Part shown: positions 7,223 to 14,775 of the stretch, piece by piece
How positions within the stretch are numbered: the first letter of the stretch is position 1
Layout: each line of letters starts with the position of its first letter
Source of the DNA: JBCBSK01 sp039819185
GTDB lineage: Bacteria > Pseudomonadota > Alphaproteobacteria > Rhizobiales > Tepidamorphaceae
Direction: 5' to 3'
Assembly (NCBI GenBank): GCA_039819185.1
Contig: JBCBSK010000084.1
Span: 1 to 15,910, forward strand
Length of the DNA: 15,910 nt
Made by a program: the position numbers and the translations under genes
Notes under the pieces: model-generated
Seen by the model: the letters and a program-made list of their open reading frames with translations, nothing else
The model's database searches: none
Told to the model about the DNA's origin: nothing

Positions 7223-7693
7223 ATGACCTTCTCCCGTATGCGCACCGGACTGGCCGGCATCGCCATCGCCACGCTGATGTCCACCACCGCAGCCTTTGCA
7301 GCCGACGAAGTCTTCGTCGATGACGGCGTCGCGATTCGTGGCTATGACCCGGTCGCCTATCACACCGCCGGTGAGCCGACCCAAGGCTCTGCCGAATTCA
7401 CCGCCGAGCACGAAGGCGCCACCTGGCAGTTCGCATCGGCCGAAAACCGTGACCGCTTCCTTGCCGATCCGGCCAGCTATGCCCCCGCCTATGGCGGCTG
7501 GTGCACGGTCGGAACCAGCAAGGGCAAGAAGATCCCCATCGACGTGACGCTGTTCGACATCGTTGACGGCACCCTCTACCTCAACAGCAGCGAGGGCGCC
7601 CACAACCTCTATCTCGGCGACACGGACGGCACGATCGAACAGGCCGAAGCCAACTGGCCGGACATCGAAAACACACCGGCCGGCGATCTCTGA
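7223..7693 (+). CDS. Exported YHS-domain protein
   Basis: A 156-aa protein with a clear signal peptide: basic start (MTFSRMR), hydrophobic core (about residues 9-19) and an AFA-A type cleavage site near residue 26. The mature part is one YHS domain: GVAIRGYDPVAYHTAG (35-50), WQFASAENRDRFLADPASYAPAYGGWC (68-94) and DGTLYLNSS (115-123). This exported subfamily is widespread in Proteobacteria. Its function is unproven, though YHS domains are suspected to bind metal. The ATG at 7223 is preferred because AGGTG sits 5-6 nt upstream and the signal peptide begins there; the open frame extends back to 7082 but that extension would bury the signal sequence. It is a single-gene unit closed by the terminator that follows, divergent from gatC. 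Confidence 0.88.
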   Translation: MTFSRMRTGLAGIAIATLMSTTAAFAADEVFVDDGVAIRGYDPVAYHTAGEPTQGSAEFTAEHEGATWQFASAENRDRFLADPASYAPAYGGWCTVGTSKGKKIPIDVTLFDIVDGTLYLNSSEGAHNLYLGDTDGTIEQAEANWPDIENTPAGDL

Positions 7694-7726
7694 TCGACCG
7701 ATCGATCTTGCAAGCCATGAATGTTG

Positions 7727-7761
7727 GGGCGCGGCGAACCATCGCCGCGCCCTTGCTTTTT
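7727..7761 (+). terminator. Intrinsic terminator after the YHS gene
   Basis: A perfect 11-bp GC-rich stem (GGGCGCGGCGA at 7727-7737 pairing with TCGCCGCGCCC at 7742-7752), a 4-nt loop ACCA, and then TTGCTTTTT. It lies 33 nt after the stop codon. On the other strand the stem is not followed by a T-run, so it mainly serves the YHS gene. Confidence 0.92.
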
Positions 7762-7833
7762 GTAGGCCGAGACCGACACTTTTGAGAACGAAGCGCGTTG
7801 GGCCATACGCGTTCCGCGCAAGCCAAAACGCCG

Positions 7834-9366
7834 TCATAGATCGTTTAGATAACGCTGTGCATTGGCGTCACCGGCGTCGGCTGCCGCCTGCATCATCGCG
7901 CGCCCCTGTTCCTGATCAGCCTCGACGCCAAGCCCGAGATAGATCATGCGCCCGAGTTCGCCGGTAGCAGCAACATGCCCCTGATTGACCGCGCGCCGTA
8001 GCCACTGGCGAGCGTCGGTATACGATACCGGGCGTCCATGTCCGCGCAGGAACATGAAGCCTGCGGCATACTGCGAGTCCGCATGATCGCGCTCGCCTGC
8101 GTCAACGAATCTGTCGAGCGCACGCCAAAGGTTGGCCTCGGTACCCTGACCAAGGTAAAGCGCCATGCCATACCAATAGAGCCCTTGGAGATCGCCTTCG
8201 TCAGCGGCTTGCTCAAAGTAGGAGAAGGCCGTTTCCGGATCAGCCGCGACACCCAGGCCAGACTGATATGCGAGACCCAACGCGGTCAGGGATGGGCCAT
8301 AACCCTGTTCAGCCGCGCGCTCGTTGAACGCAACCGCAGCAGCGGCGTCGGGATCACCCCACGTTCCACCAGCAACGAGGATCGCGCGCGTATAGTCGAC
8401 GGACGGGGTATCAGGCGCATGCTCCATGAGAACCTCGCGCGCTGCGTCAAGGCTCACCTCGTGCCCCCAGCCCTCATAGTATTGCCGCGTGCGCATCACA
8501 AAAGCAGGACCGAAGCCTTCCGCCATAAGAGGGTCGAGCGAGGTATCGGCCGCAGCGAAGTCCTCGGCTCGCATATGCGCCCGCGCCAACGAATAGCGAA
8601 CCGATTGCGAGGCTTCGTCCGGTTCAACCAGCGAACAAACCTCGATTGCTCGATCGGTGTCGATCGCAGCGAAATCCACGCCGTCGCGCACTGCATCAGG
8701 CAATGCGCGCACCGCCGGGTCATTGACCCAGCCGGCTTCGACGAGACAGACCGCGGATGCGACACGGTTGACAACGCGCGCACGGTCTTCGGGTGTGCTT
8801 GCGATTTGATAGCGCTGATCGGGCCGCTCACTTGCTTCAACACGCGCGCGGTGGGTTTTGAGCCACAACTGGATGACTTCGTTCAGGGCTTCTTCGGTCT
8901 CGGCCGTCCAATAGGGAGTCCGGTCGTGGCGCATTTCACGAGGACGGCCGGGGCTTTCAAGCGTGTCAAGGTCGGCGAATGTCAGATCGATCGCCCAGAC
9001 CAGCAGCGCATCGTCGACAACTCGGACGATCGCGTATTCGACTAACCGCGAGCGCTCTGAAATCGTCTGCATGACATAAGCATCTTCGATGCCACGCAAA
9101 TGTGCGAAGGCGATCTCATCGAAAGAGCGGGTCAGCGGCCCGGTGGGAACATAGACGCCACCGTCAAGCACGGCCTCGAAATAGTTGACGCGACCGCGGT
9201 TCGAGAGCGTCCCGTGCTCATTCCATTGTTCCGCGAACAATGCCACATGATCGCCAAACGCTGGCACTGTCACAGTCTCCGACAGGACGGGATCCGGCGT
9301 GCGGATCATCCACCCCGATGCCATGACGGCCGCAACGAGGACCACAGCAAGACGCAGCACACGCAC
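7834..9366 (-). CDS. Exported or membrane-anchored SEL1-repeat protein
   Basis: A 510-aa protein when started at GTG 9366. The N-terminus is a signal or anchor sequence (MRVLRLAVVLVAAVMASG). Residues from about 25 to 330 do not resemble a family I recognise; they include several tryptophan-containing stretches. The last 170 residues are SEL1-type tetratricopeptide repeats: ALGLAYQSGLGVAADPETA, YYGMALYLGQG-like WYGMALYLGQGTE, AAGFMFLRGHGRPVSYTDA and GELGRMIYLGLGVEADQEQ, each about 36 residues apart. Such repeats scaffold protein interactions in the envelope. The frame is open to a GTG at 9420, but GGGGTG 5 nt before GTG 9366 and the resulting compact signal peptide favour the shorter form. It is divergent from ruvX and converges on the YHS gene. 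Function unknown. Confidence 0.82.
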   Translation of the reverse strand: MRVLRLAVVLVAAVMASGWMIRTPDPVLSETVTVPAFGDHVALFAEQWNEHGTLSNRGRVNYFEAVLDGGVYVPTGPLTRSFDEIAFAHLRGIEDAYVMQTISERSRLVEYAIVRVVDDALLVWAIDLTFADLDTLESPGRPREMRHDRTPYWTAETEEALNEVIQLWLKTHRARVEASERPDQRYQIASTPEDRARVVNRVASAVCLVEAGWVNDPAVRALPDAVRDGVDFAAIDTDRAIEVCSLVEPDEASQSVRYSLARAHMRAEDFAAADTSLDPLMAEGFGPAFVMRTRQYYEGWGHEVSLDAAREVLMEHAPDTPSVDYTRAILVAGGTWGDPDAAAAVAFNERAAEQGYGPSLTALGLAYQSGLGVAADPETAFSYFEQAADEGDLQGLYWYGMALYLGQGTEANLWRALDRFVDAGERDHADSQYAAGFMFLRGHGRPVSYTDARQWLRRAVNQGHVAATGELGRMIYLGLGVEADQEQGRAMMQAAADAGDANAQRYLNDL

Positions 9367-9519
9367 AACAACACCCCGTTCTGTGTCAGTGTCAGAACAC
9401 GCATTGCTTATGCCGGACACGGTCGTATCGGCAACAGCTTTGCCAGTTTACATCACGCCGGGCGGGACACCATCTTGCGTTGGAATCAAACGGCAACCCG
9501 GTCGACTTTTCCAAGACCC
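9367..9519. other. Divergent intergenic region between the SEL1-protein gene and ruvX
   Basis: About 150 nt that must hold the promoters for both genes. I see no convincing -35/-10 pair, operator-like palindrome or strong ribosome site for ruvX. Confidence 0.5.
9372..9377 (-). promoter_or_regulatory. Ribosome binding site deciding the SEL1-protein start
   Basis: GGGGTG on the minus strand, 5 nt before GTG 9366. It supports this start over the upstream GTG at 9420, which would put 18 polar residues before the signal sequence. Confidence 0.5.
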
Positions 9520-9996
9520 ATGCAGATCACCGAAGACATTACCGGATTTATCGGCGCTAGGGCGGGCCCGCTTATTGGGCTTGATCTCGGGACCAAAACA
9601 ATCGGTATCGCGGTGTCGGACGCGCGCCGGTCGATCGCAACCCCGCGCGAGACGATCCGCCGGAAAAAGTTCACCTTGGATGCCGAACGATTGCTGGCCA
9701 TCATCGACCAAACAGAGGCTGTCGGAATCGTGCTCGGCCTGCCCCGCAACATGGACGGCACCGAAGGCCCACGGGCCCAATCAACCAGGGCATTCGCGCG
9801 CAACCTCTCACCACGCACGGCTCTGCCCATCCTGCTGTGGGACGAGCGGCTGTCGACCCAGGCCGTCACCCGGACGCTTCTGGAGGCGGACACGAGCCGG
9901 GCGCGGCGCGCAGAGGTGGTCGACAAGATGGCAGCCGCCTACATCCTACAAGGCGCACTCGACCGGTTGCGCATTCTTGACGCCGATTCAGGATAA
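9520..9996 (+). CDS. ruvX: Putative pre-16S rRNA nuclease / Holliday-junction-resolvase-like YqgF
   Basis: A 158-aa RNase H-fold protein, slightly longer than the common 140 aa because of about 16 N-terminal residues. Family members mature the 5' end of 16S rRNA; a Holliday-junction role was proposed from structure. Acidic active-site residues are in place: D22 in LIGLDLGTKTIGIAVSD (18-34), E110/D108 in LLWDERLSTQA (106-115), and D136 in VDKMAAAYILQ (134-144). The VLGLPRNMDG strand (71-80) is also typical. The ATG at 9520 lacks a strong ribosome site; the frame is open far upstream, but that region is antisense to the SEL1 gene. It is the first gene of the right-hand block and is followed after 169 nt by pyrB. 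Confidence 0.93.
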   Translation: MQITEDITGFIGARAGPLIGLDLGTKTIGIAVSDARRSIATPRETIRRKKFTLDAERLLAIIDQTEAVGIVLGLPRNMDGTEGPRAQSTRAFARNLSPRTALPILLWDERLSTQAVTRTLLEADTSRARRAEVVDKMAAAYILQGALDRLRILDADSG

Positions 9997-10028
9997 GGCC
10001 GGGGACAGAGTGCAAAACGCATTGCCGT

Positions 10029-10043
10029 GCTGACAGAGTCAGC
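10029..10043 (+). repeat. Small hairpin between ruvX and pyrB
   Basis: GCTGAC and GTCAGC are exact complements around a 3-nt loop AGA. There is no T-run after it, so it is not a standard terminator. It lies 33 nt past the ruvX stop. Confidence 0.4.
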
Positions 10044-10050
10044 CTAGGGT

Positions 10051-10151
10051 CCGGCTCCGATCCGCCCAGGTGCTTTCAGGGAAAGTGGGAGCCGGTTTCG
10101 CGTCCGAGGGGCCAGCCCCAAAGCACGACACCAAAACGTTTCGGCGGTGTT
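10051..10151 (+). repeat. Hairpin-rich, repeat-like leader of pyrB
   Basis: Three nested or successive inverted repeats are visible. CCGGCTCC (10051-10058) pairs with GGAGCCGG (10088-10095). GGGG (10108-10111) pairs with CCCC (10116-10119). ACACC (10128-10132) pairs with GGTGT (10146-10150). The core around 10081-10098 (AAAGTGGGAGCCGGTTT) resembles, from memory, a short palindromic element common between genes in Rhizobiales. It is either a degenerate copy of such a repeat or a structured mRNA leader for pyrB. Confidence 0.4.
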
Positions 10152-10165
10152 CGGATAGAGCGCAC

Positions 10166-11104
10166 GTGACTTTTCCGCATCGACATCTTCTCGGCATTGA
10201 TGGCCTGTCGCCGCAGGACATCGGGCTATTGCTCGACCGGGCTGAACAAGCCATCGCCATCAGCCGCCAGCCGAACAAGAAGCGCGATACACTGCGCGGC
10301 CGCACGCTCATCAACATGTTCTTCGAAACCTCGACCCGAACGCAGTCGTCGTTCGAGATCGCCGGCAAACGTCTCGGCGCGGATGTCATGAACATGTCGG
10401 TCGCTTCGTCCGCAGTATCCAAGGGCGAAACGCTGATCGATACGGCGATCACGCTGAATGCCATGCGCCCCGACCTGCTTGTCGTGCGTCATCAGGCTGC
10501 TGGTGCCGCGTCCTTGCTCGCGCAGAAGCTTCAGGACTGTGCGGTCATCAATGCCGGTGACGGTGCGCATGAACACCCGACCCAAGCGCTGCTCGACGCG
10601 CTGACCGTCCGCCAGCGCAAAGGCTCTCTTCAGGGTCTGATTGTGACGATCTGCGGGGATATTCTGCACAGCCGGGTCGCACGCTCGAACATCATCCTGT
10701 TGTCTGCGATGGGTGCGCGCGTGCGACTGGTAGCGCCGTCAACGCTTCTACCGGCTGCGGTTGATCGGTTCGGCGTTGAGATCTATCGCGACCTGCTCGA
10801 TGGCCTCAAAGATGCAGATGTGGTGATGATGCTCCGGCTGCAGCGGGAACGCATGAATGGCGGGTTCGTGCCGTCAGTGCGAGAGTTCTTCCGTTACTAC
10901 GGTCTTGATGTGGACAAGCTATCTCATGCCAAGCCTGATGCGCTTGTAATGCATCCAGGCCCGATGAACCGGGGTGTCGAGATCGATTCGGCCGTTGCCG
11001 ACGGCGCCCAGAGCGTGATCCGCGATCAGGTCGAAATGGGCGTCGCGGTGCGGATGGCTGCGCTTGAAACGCTCGCTGAAACGTTACCGACGGGGACAGC
11101 CTGA
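10166..11104 (+). CDS. pyrB: Aspartate carbamoyltransferase catalytic subunit
   Basis: A 312-aa protein (start GTG 10166) of normal catalytic-chain length. It joins carbamoyl phosphate and aspartate in de novo pyrimidine synthesis. Carbamoyl-phosphate motif STRTQ (56-60) follows MFFE. K86 sits in SKGETLID, R108-H109 in VVRH, and the HPTQALLD motif is at 137-144. CGDILHSRVARSN and HPGPMNRGVEID complete the aspartate domain. GTG 10166 is favoured because alphaproteobacterial PyrB proteins begin with a near-identical TFPHRHLLGI stretch and GGATAGAG lies just upstream. A GTG at 10070 would add 32 residues without family match and would translate through the structured leader. The pyrC' gene starts 1 nt after its stop, so the two are coupled, as in pyrBC' operons. 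Confidence 0.95.
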   Translation: MTFPHRHLLGIDGLSPQDIGLLLDRAEQAIAISRQPNKKRDTLRGRTLINMFFETSTRTQSSFEIAGKRLGADVMNMSVASSAVSKGETLIDTAITLNAMRPDLLVVRHQAAGAASLLAQKLQDCAVINAGDGAHEHPTQALLDALTVRQRKGSLQGLIVTICGDILHSRVARSNIILLSAMGARVRLVAPSTLLPAAVDRFGVEIYRDLLDGLKDADVVMMLRLQRERMNGGFVPSVREFFRYYGLDVDKLSHAKPDALVMHPGPMNRGVEIDSAVADGAQSVIRDQVEMGVAVRMAALETLAETLPTGTA

Positions 11105-11105
11105 G

Positions 11106-12452
11106 ATGACGAGCGGCAAACGCTTCGCATCTCCACAGGCCCGCCTGGAGGCGACGCCGCGCCCGCTCTTCATCCATTCCGGCCGCACAGTCGATCCGGC
11201 GAATGATCGCGACGAACCGGGCGGTGTGTTCGTACGCGACGGCCACATCGTCGCCTCGGGCGGCGCGGTCCGCCCCGAAGATACTCCCAGCGATGCCGAG
11301 GTCATCGACGCAGGGGGTGCTATGATCGCGCCCGGGTTGGTCGATATGCAGGTCTTTGTCGGCGAACCGGGCGCAGAGCACCGCGAGACCTTACAGACCG
11401 CGAGCCTTGCGGCAGCCGCTGGTGGCATCACAACAATCGCCGTCATGCCTGACACGGACCCCGTCATCGATGATCCGGCCATCGTTGATTTCGTGCTCCG
11501 GCGTGCCCGTGACACCTCGATTGTCCATGTCCGGCCAATCGCGGCTTTGACCCGTGGCCTCGAAGGCCGGGAGATGTCCGAAATCGGTCTCCTCCAAGAG
11601 GCCGGCGCCGTCGCCTTCGGGCATGGCCGCAAGGCGGTTGCCAGTTCGCGCGTAATGCGCCGGGCGCTGACCTATGCGGGTGATTTCGACGCGCTGATTG
11701 TCCATCACGTCGAGGACGCCGATCTCGCGGCCCATGGCGTGATGAATGAAGGCGAGACAGCAACCCGACTTGGCCTTCCAGGACTGCCGTCGGCCGCCGA
11801 AACCATTATGCTCGACCGCGATCTCAGGCTCGTCGCGCTGGCATCCGCGCGCTATCATGCCGCTGCGCTGTCCTGCGGTGACAGCGTTGATGCAATCCGT
11901 TTTGCAAAACGCGCCCGTCTGCCCGTCACTTGCGGCGTGCCGATCGCCAATCTGACGCTCAACGAACTCGACATCGGCCCCTATCGCACCTTCTTCAAGC
12001 TATCGCCCCCCCTCAGGACGGAGGATGACAGGCAGGCGCTTGTGGAAGCACTACGCGACAGCACGATCGATGTCATTGTCTCAAACCACGACCCACAGGA
12101 CGTTGACACCAAGCGCCAGCCCTTCGCGGATGCCGCCGATGGCGCGATCGGTCTGGAGACGCTGTTATCGGCTGCTCTTCGTCTCTATCACAGCGATGGC
12201 GTATCACTTCTGCGTCTCATCGATGCGTTGTCGACAAAGCCCGCCAACCTTCTCGGCCTGGAGTGCGGCACGCTTGCGCCAGGCGCTCCGGCCGATCTGC
12301 TTTTGTGCGATCTCGATATGCCCTGGGTCGTTGATGCGGACGCTCTTAGTTCCAGGTCGAAGAACACAGCGTTCGAGACTGCACGGTTGTCAGGGCGGGT
12401 CATCCGCACGATTGTTGCGGGACGCACGGTCTACGACTACGGTTCCGGATAA
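11106..12452 (+). CDS. pyrC': Non-catalytic dihydroorotase-like protein (PyrC')
   Basis: A 448-aa amidohydrolase-fold protein of the class I dihydroorotase family, starting at ATG 11106 just after the pyrB stop. It lacks the metal site. The HxH motif that follows GLVD is Q82-V-F84 (GLVDMQVFVGEPG), the aspartate region of class I enzymes reads AFGHGRK (170-176), the HxxH histidine is A254 in YHAAALS, and the catalytic aspartate of the TDHAPH motif is N327 in SNHDPQ (326-331). The DHOase scaffold is otherwise conserved: AAGGITTIAVMPDTDP, LTLNELDIG, YRTFFKLSPPLR and SRSKNTAFE. In pseudomonads such an inactive PyrC' is needed to assemble or stabilise PyrB. The same role is inferred here, with an active PyrC elsewhere in the genome. 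Often labelled simply dihydroorotase. Confidence 0.88.
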   Translation: MTSGKRFASPQARLEATPRPLFIHSGRTVDPANDRDEPGGVFVRDGHIVASGGAVRPEDTPSDAEVIDAGGAMIAPGLVDMQVFVGEPGAEHRETLQTASLAAAAGGITTIAVMPDTDPVIDDPAIVDFVLRRARDTSIVHVRPIAALTRGLEGREMSEIGLLQEAGAVAFGHGRKAVASSRVMRRALTYAGDFDALIVHHVEDADLAAHGVMNEGETATRLGLPGLPSAAETIMLDRDLRLVALASARYHAAALSCGDSVDAIRFAKRARLPVTCGVPIANLTLNELDIGPYRTFFKLSPPLRTEDDRQALVEALRDSTIDVIVSNHDPQDVDTKRQPFADAADGAIGLETLLSAALRLYHSDGVSLLRLIDALSTKPANLLGLECGTLAPGAPADLLLCDLDMPWVVDADALSSRSKNTAFETARLSGRVIRTIVAGRTVYDYGSG

Positions 12453-12512
12453 CGAGCGCCCATCTCCGTCGGCGGGACGGTGACTGGACCGGCGCAGCAA
12501 CCGAGCCCCCGC

Positions 12513-13121
12513 ATGACCCTTACCCTCCTTCTGATTGGTGCCCTTGGGTTCGGTTATCTGTTGGGCTCTATCCCGACAGGTCTCCTTTTGACGCGCTATG
12601 CCGGACTTGGCGATGTGCGCGACATTGGCTCGGGCAATATTGGCGCGACAAATGTTCTGCGTACCGGGCGCAAGGATCTCGCGGTATTTACTCTGCTTGG
12701 TGATGCGCTAAAGGGCCTTGCGGCAGTCTTGATCGCAGCACAGTGGGGCGTCGAGGCCGGGCTTGCGGCAGGGCTTGGCGCATTTATGGGCCACCTCTTT
12801 CCCATCTGGCTCGGCTTCAAGGGCGGCAAGGGTGTGGCAACCTTCATCGGCGTCCTGTTCGCCACCGCCTGGCCAGCAGGTCTGGTCTTCGCAGCGATAT
12901 GGCTGGGGATGGCGTTCTTGTTCCGCTATTCCTCGCTTTCAGCCCTGACTGCAAGTGCTGCCACCCCAATCGTCGTCTTCGGGATCGCATCCTCTCAGGC
13001 GGCCGGGCTGTTCGTCATTCTGGCGGCCCTTCTGTGGTATGCGCATCGCGGCAACATCCGACGGCTCCTGGAGGGTAGCGAGACCAAGATCGGGGGCGGA
13101 AAGGCGAACCCCGATCGATGA
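12513..13121 (+). CDS. plsY: Acyl-phosphate:glycerol-3-phosphate acyltransferase PlsY
   Basis: A 202-aa inner-membrane protein with about five hydrophobic segments. It transfers an acyl group from acyl phosphate (made by PlsX) to glycerol-3-phosphate, the first committed step of phospholipid synthesis. The three family motifs are present: GSIPTGLLLTR followed by DVRDIGSGNIGATNVLR, FPIWLGFKGGKGVATF, and HRGNIRRLLEGSETKIG near the C-terminus. ATG 12513 is chosen because the conserved protein starts with the first membrane segment. A GTG at 12480 would add 11 polar, proline-rich residues, and neither start has a strong ribosome site. Its stop overlaps the dprA start in an ATGA, so the two are translationally coupled. 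Confidence 0.95.
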   Translation: MTLTLLLIGALGFGYLLGSIPTGLLLTRYAGLGDVRDIGSGNIGATNVLRTGRKDLAVFTLLGDALKGLAAVLIAAQWGVEAGLAAGLGAFMGHLFPIWLGFKGGKGVATFIGVLFATAWPAGLVFAAIWLGMAFLFRYSSLSALTASAATPIVVFGIASSQAAGLFVILAALLWYAHRGNIRRLLEGSETKIGGGKANPDR

Positions 13122-14239
13122 CAGCAGAACAGATGCTGGATGACGCACAGCGGCTCGCCTGGCTGCGCCTGATCCGAAGCGAAAATGTCGGTCCGGTGAC
13201 GTTCCGCCATCTGATCAATCGGTTCGGAGGTGCGGAACGTGCTCTTGAGGCCCTGCCCGATCTGTCGTTGCGCGGGGGACGCAGTCGACCGGTTCGCGTT
13301 TGCGGTGTTGCCGAGGCAGCCGAGGAACTCGAAATCTCGCGCAAAGCCGGCGCGGCCTGCGTGGCGGCCGGTGAATCCGGCTATCCTCCACGCCTGAAAC
13401 ATATCGACGATCCGCCGCCGCTTCTGCATGTGCTCGGCTTTCCAGATGCGACGGCCCGACCGGGCATTGCCATCGTTGGGGCACGAAACGCGTCCTCTGG
13501 CGGTCGGCAAATCGCACGCAAACTCGCCGCCGATCTTGGCGCGGAGGGCTATGTGATCGTCTCAGGGCTCGCGCGTGGGATCGATGGCGCTGCTCATGAG
13601 GGCAGTCTCGAAACCGGAACCCTGGCCGTTCTGCCGGGCGGTCTCTTGGAAATCTATCCAGACATCCATCGCGACCTCGCCGCCAGGATTGCCGAGCATG
13701 GCGCCGTGCTCTCCGAAACCCATCCGCACTACCGTCCGCGCGGCCGCGACTTTCCAAGACGCAATCGGATCGTCTCGGGCATCTGTCTCGGCGTTATCAT
13801 TGTCGAGGGTGCGCGCCGTTCGGGCTCGCTGATCACGGCCCGGCTGGCACTCGAACAGGGCCGCGAGGTCTTCGCGGTGCCAGGCTCGCCGCTTGATCCG
13901 CGGTCAGAAGGAACCAATCAACTGATTCGCGACGGAGCGGTCCTGACACGCAACGCCGGCGACGTAATTGAGGCCCTAACCAACCTGCACGAGGCAGGAG
14001 ACAGATCCGCCAGTTCAATCGATATCGGTGAAGAGGATTACGGCGACACCTTCACACACGTCAGTGATGATGACCGAACCTTGGTCTTGCAAGCTTTAAC
14101 CAGCGTGCCGATTGAGATCGACATCGTCATCCAGGAGACTGGTCTTGCGGCGCGGATCGTCGCCGCTGCCATATTGGAGCTTGAACTTGCCGGCCGCGTG
14201 CACCGGTCAACGGGCACCCGCGTTTCGCTCATCGTCTAA
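13118..14239 (+). CDS. dprA: DNA-processing protein DprA (Smf)
   Basis: A 373-aa protein with the full DprA layout. An N-terminal helix-hairpin-helix-like region is LAWLRLIRSENVGPVTFRHLI (from about 13). The Rossmann domain (about 90-290) has AIVGARNASSGGRQIA (118-133), SGLARGIDGAAHEGSL (149-164), RDFPRRNRIVSG (210-221), RRSGSLITARLALEQGREVFAVPGSP and SEGTNQLIRDGA (263-274). A C-terminal winged helix (about 315-373, ending in AGRVHRSTGTRVSLIV) completes it. DprA binds incoming single-stranded DNA and loads RecA during natural transformation. It is conserved in many non-transformable bacteria, so its presence does not prove competence. The ATGA overlap with plsY is the usual arrangement. Confidence 0.96.
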   Translation: MTAEQMLDDAQRLAWLRLIRSENVGPVTFRHLINRFGGAERALEALPDLSLRGGRSRPVRVCGVAEAAEELEISRKAGAACVAAGESGYPPRLKHIDDPPPLLHVLGFPDATARPGIAIVGARNASSGGRQIARKLAADLGAEGYVIVSGLARGIDGAAHEGSLETGTLAVLPGGLLEIYPDIHRDLAARIAEHGAVLSETHPHYRPRGRDFPRRNRIVSGICLGVIIVEGARRSGSLITARLALEQGREVFAVPGSPLDPRSEGTNQLIRDGAVLTRNAGDVIEALTNLHEAGDRSASSIDIGEEDYGDTFTHVSDDDRTLVLQALTSVPIEIDIVIQETGLAARIVAAAILELELAGRVHRSTGTRVSLIV

Positions 14240-14348
14240 CTGCGGTGTTAGCGCATACAACGGGCTCCTTCACAGACCTCTCATCCGCGAATTGCACTGT
14301 AAACGCCGTCAACAGGCCGCAAACGCCTCGGAAACCGTCACGCAAACA
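14240..14348. other. Convergent gap between dprA and the small minus-strand ORF
   Basis: About 110 nt. I see no strong hairpin with a T-run, so no intrinsic terminator is evident for either gene. Confidence 0.4.
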
Positions 14349-14552
14349 TCATTCGCGACTGGCTTCTATACGGGCTTCGACCTCAGCCATTTCGATGAGA
14401 TAGGCTAGGAAATCCAGCTGATTCTGTTTGGCCGCTTTCGTCAGGCCAGACAGTATTTCGGCGATATAGCTCGCCACGTCTTCCGGTTCAGCATCGATGA
14501 ACACTGACCTGACATCAGGACCAGATTCAGCGCGCTTCTTCTTTTGGACCAT
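14349..14552 (-). CDS. Small hypothetical protein
   Basis: A 67-aa ORF from ATG 14552. The N-terminus is basic (MVQKKKRAES), the rest acidic and helical, with a regular hydrophobic pattern in VASYIAEILSGLTKAAKQNQLDFLAYLIEMAEVEARIEA; I quote it as VASYIAEILSGLTKAAK then NQLDFLAYLIEMAEVEA. It resembles, from memory, short uncharacterised alphaproteobacterial proteins with a YIAEML... LAYLLEMA pattern. No signal peptide or membrane segment is visible. The frame is open to a TTG at 14675, but the added part does not look conserved. No good ribosome site precedes ATG 14552. It is opposite in orientation to dprA and topA. Function unknown. Confidence 0.6.
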   Translation of the reverse strand: MVQKKKRAESGPDVRSVFIDAEPEDVASYIAEILSGLTKAAKQNQLDFLAYLIEMAEVEARIEASRE

Positions 14553-14775
14553 GTTTGCGGACCGAATGATCGAATGGCGAATCACGTTAAATCGCCTTCT
14601 GGTTGCAGTTTTGAGATTATGAAACAATAGATTGCATTCAGCTAGCAACCAATGGTCGAATTCGGCGTGCGTCAACGACAGGGTTTGACAGCCGCAGCCG
14701 CCGCGACCATCTTCCGGCGCACGGCAGTGACAGCGCCGTTTCCTGAAACATCTGAGCTATGCGGACCTTCAAGCC
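14553..14775. other. Divergent region between the small ORF and topA
   Basis: About 220 nt. The left half (about 14560-14640) is visibly richer in A and T than its surroundings and should hold the promoter of the small ORF. The right half holds a candidate topA promoter. No other structure is evident. Confidence 0.45.
14685..14713 (+). promoter_or_regulatory. Candidate topA promoter
   Basis: TTGACA (14685-14690, perfect -35) is followed after 17 nt by CATCTT (14708-14713), a poor -10. It lies 63 nt before the topA GTG. Alphaproteobacterial -10 boxes are often weak, so this is plausible but not proven. Confidence 0.35.

Noticed and set aside
9367..9420. Longer start of the SEL1 protein at GTG 9420
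   Set aside because: It adds 18 polar residues before the signal sequence and has no ribosome site, whereas GTG 9366 has GGGGTG at a good distance.
10070..10165. Upstream GTG start for pyrB
   Set aside because: The 32 extra residues match nothing in PyrB and coincide with the hairpin-rich leader.
12480..12512. GTG start for plsY at 12480
   Set aside because: It adds a polar, proline-rich leader before the first membrane segment; still possible because neither start has a good ribosome site.
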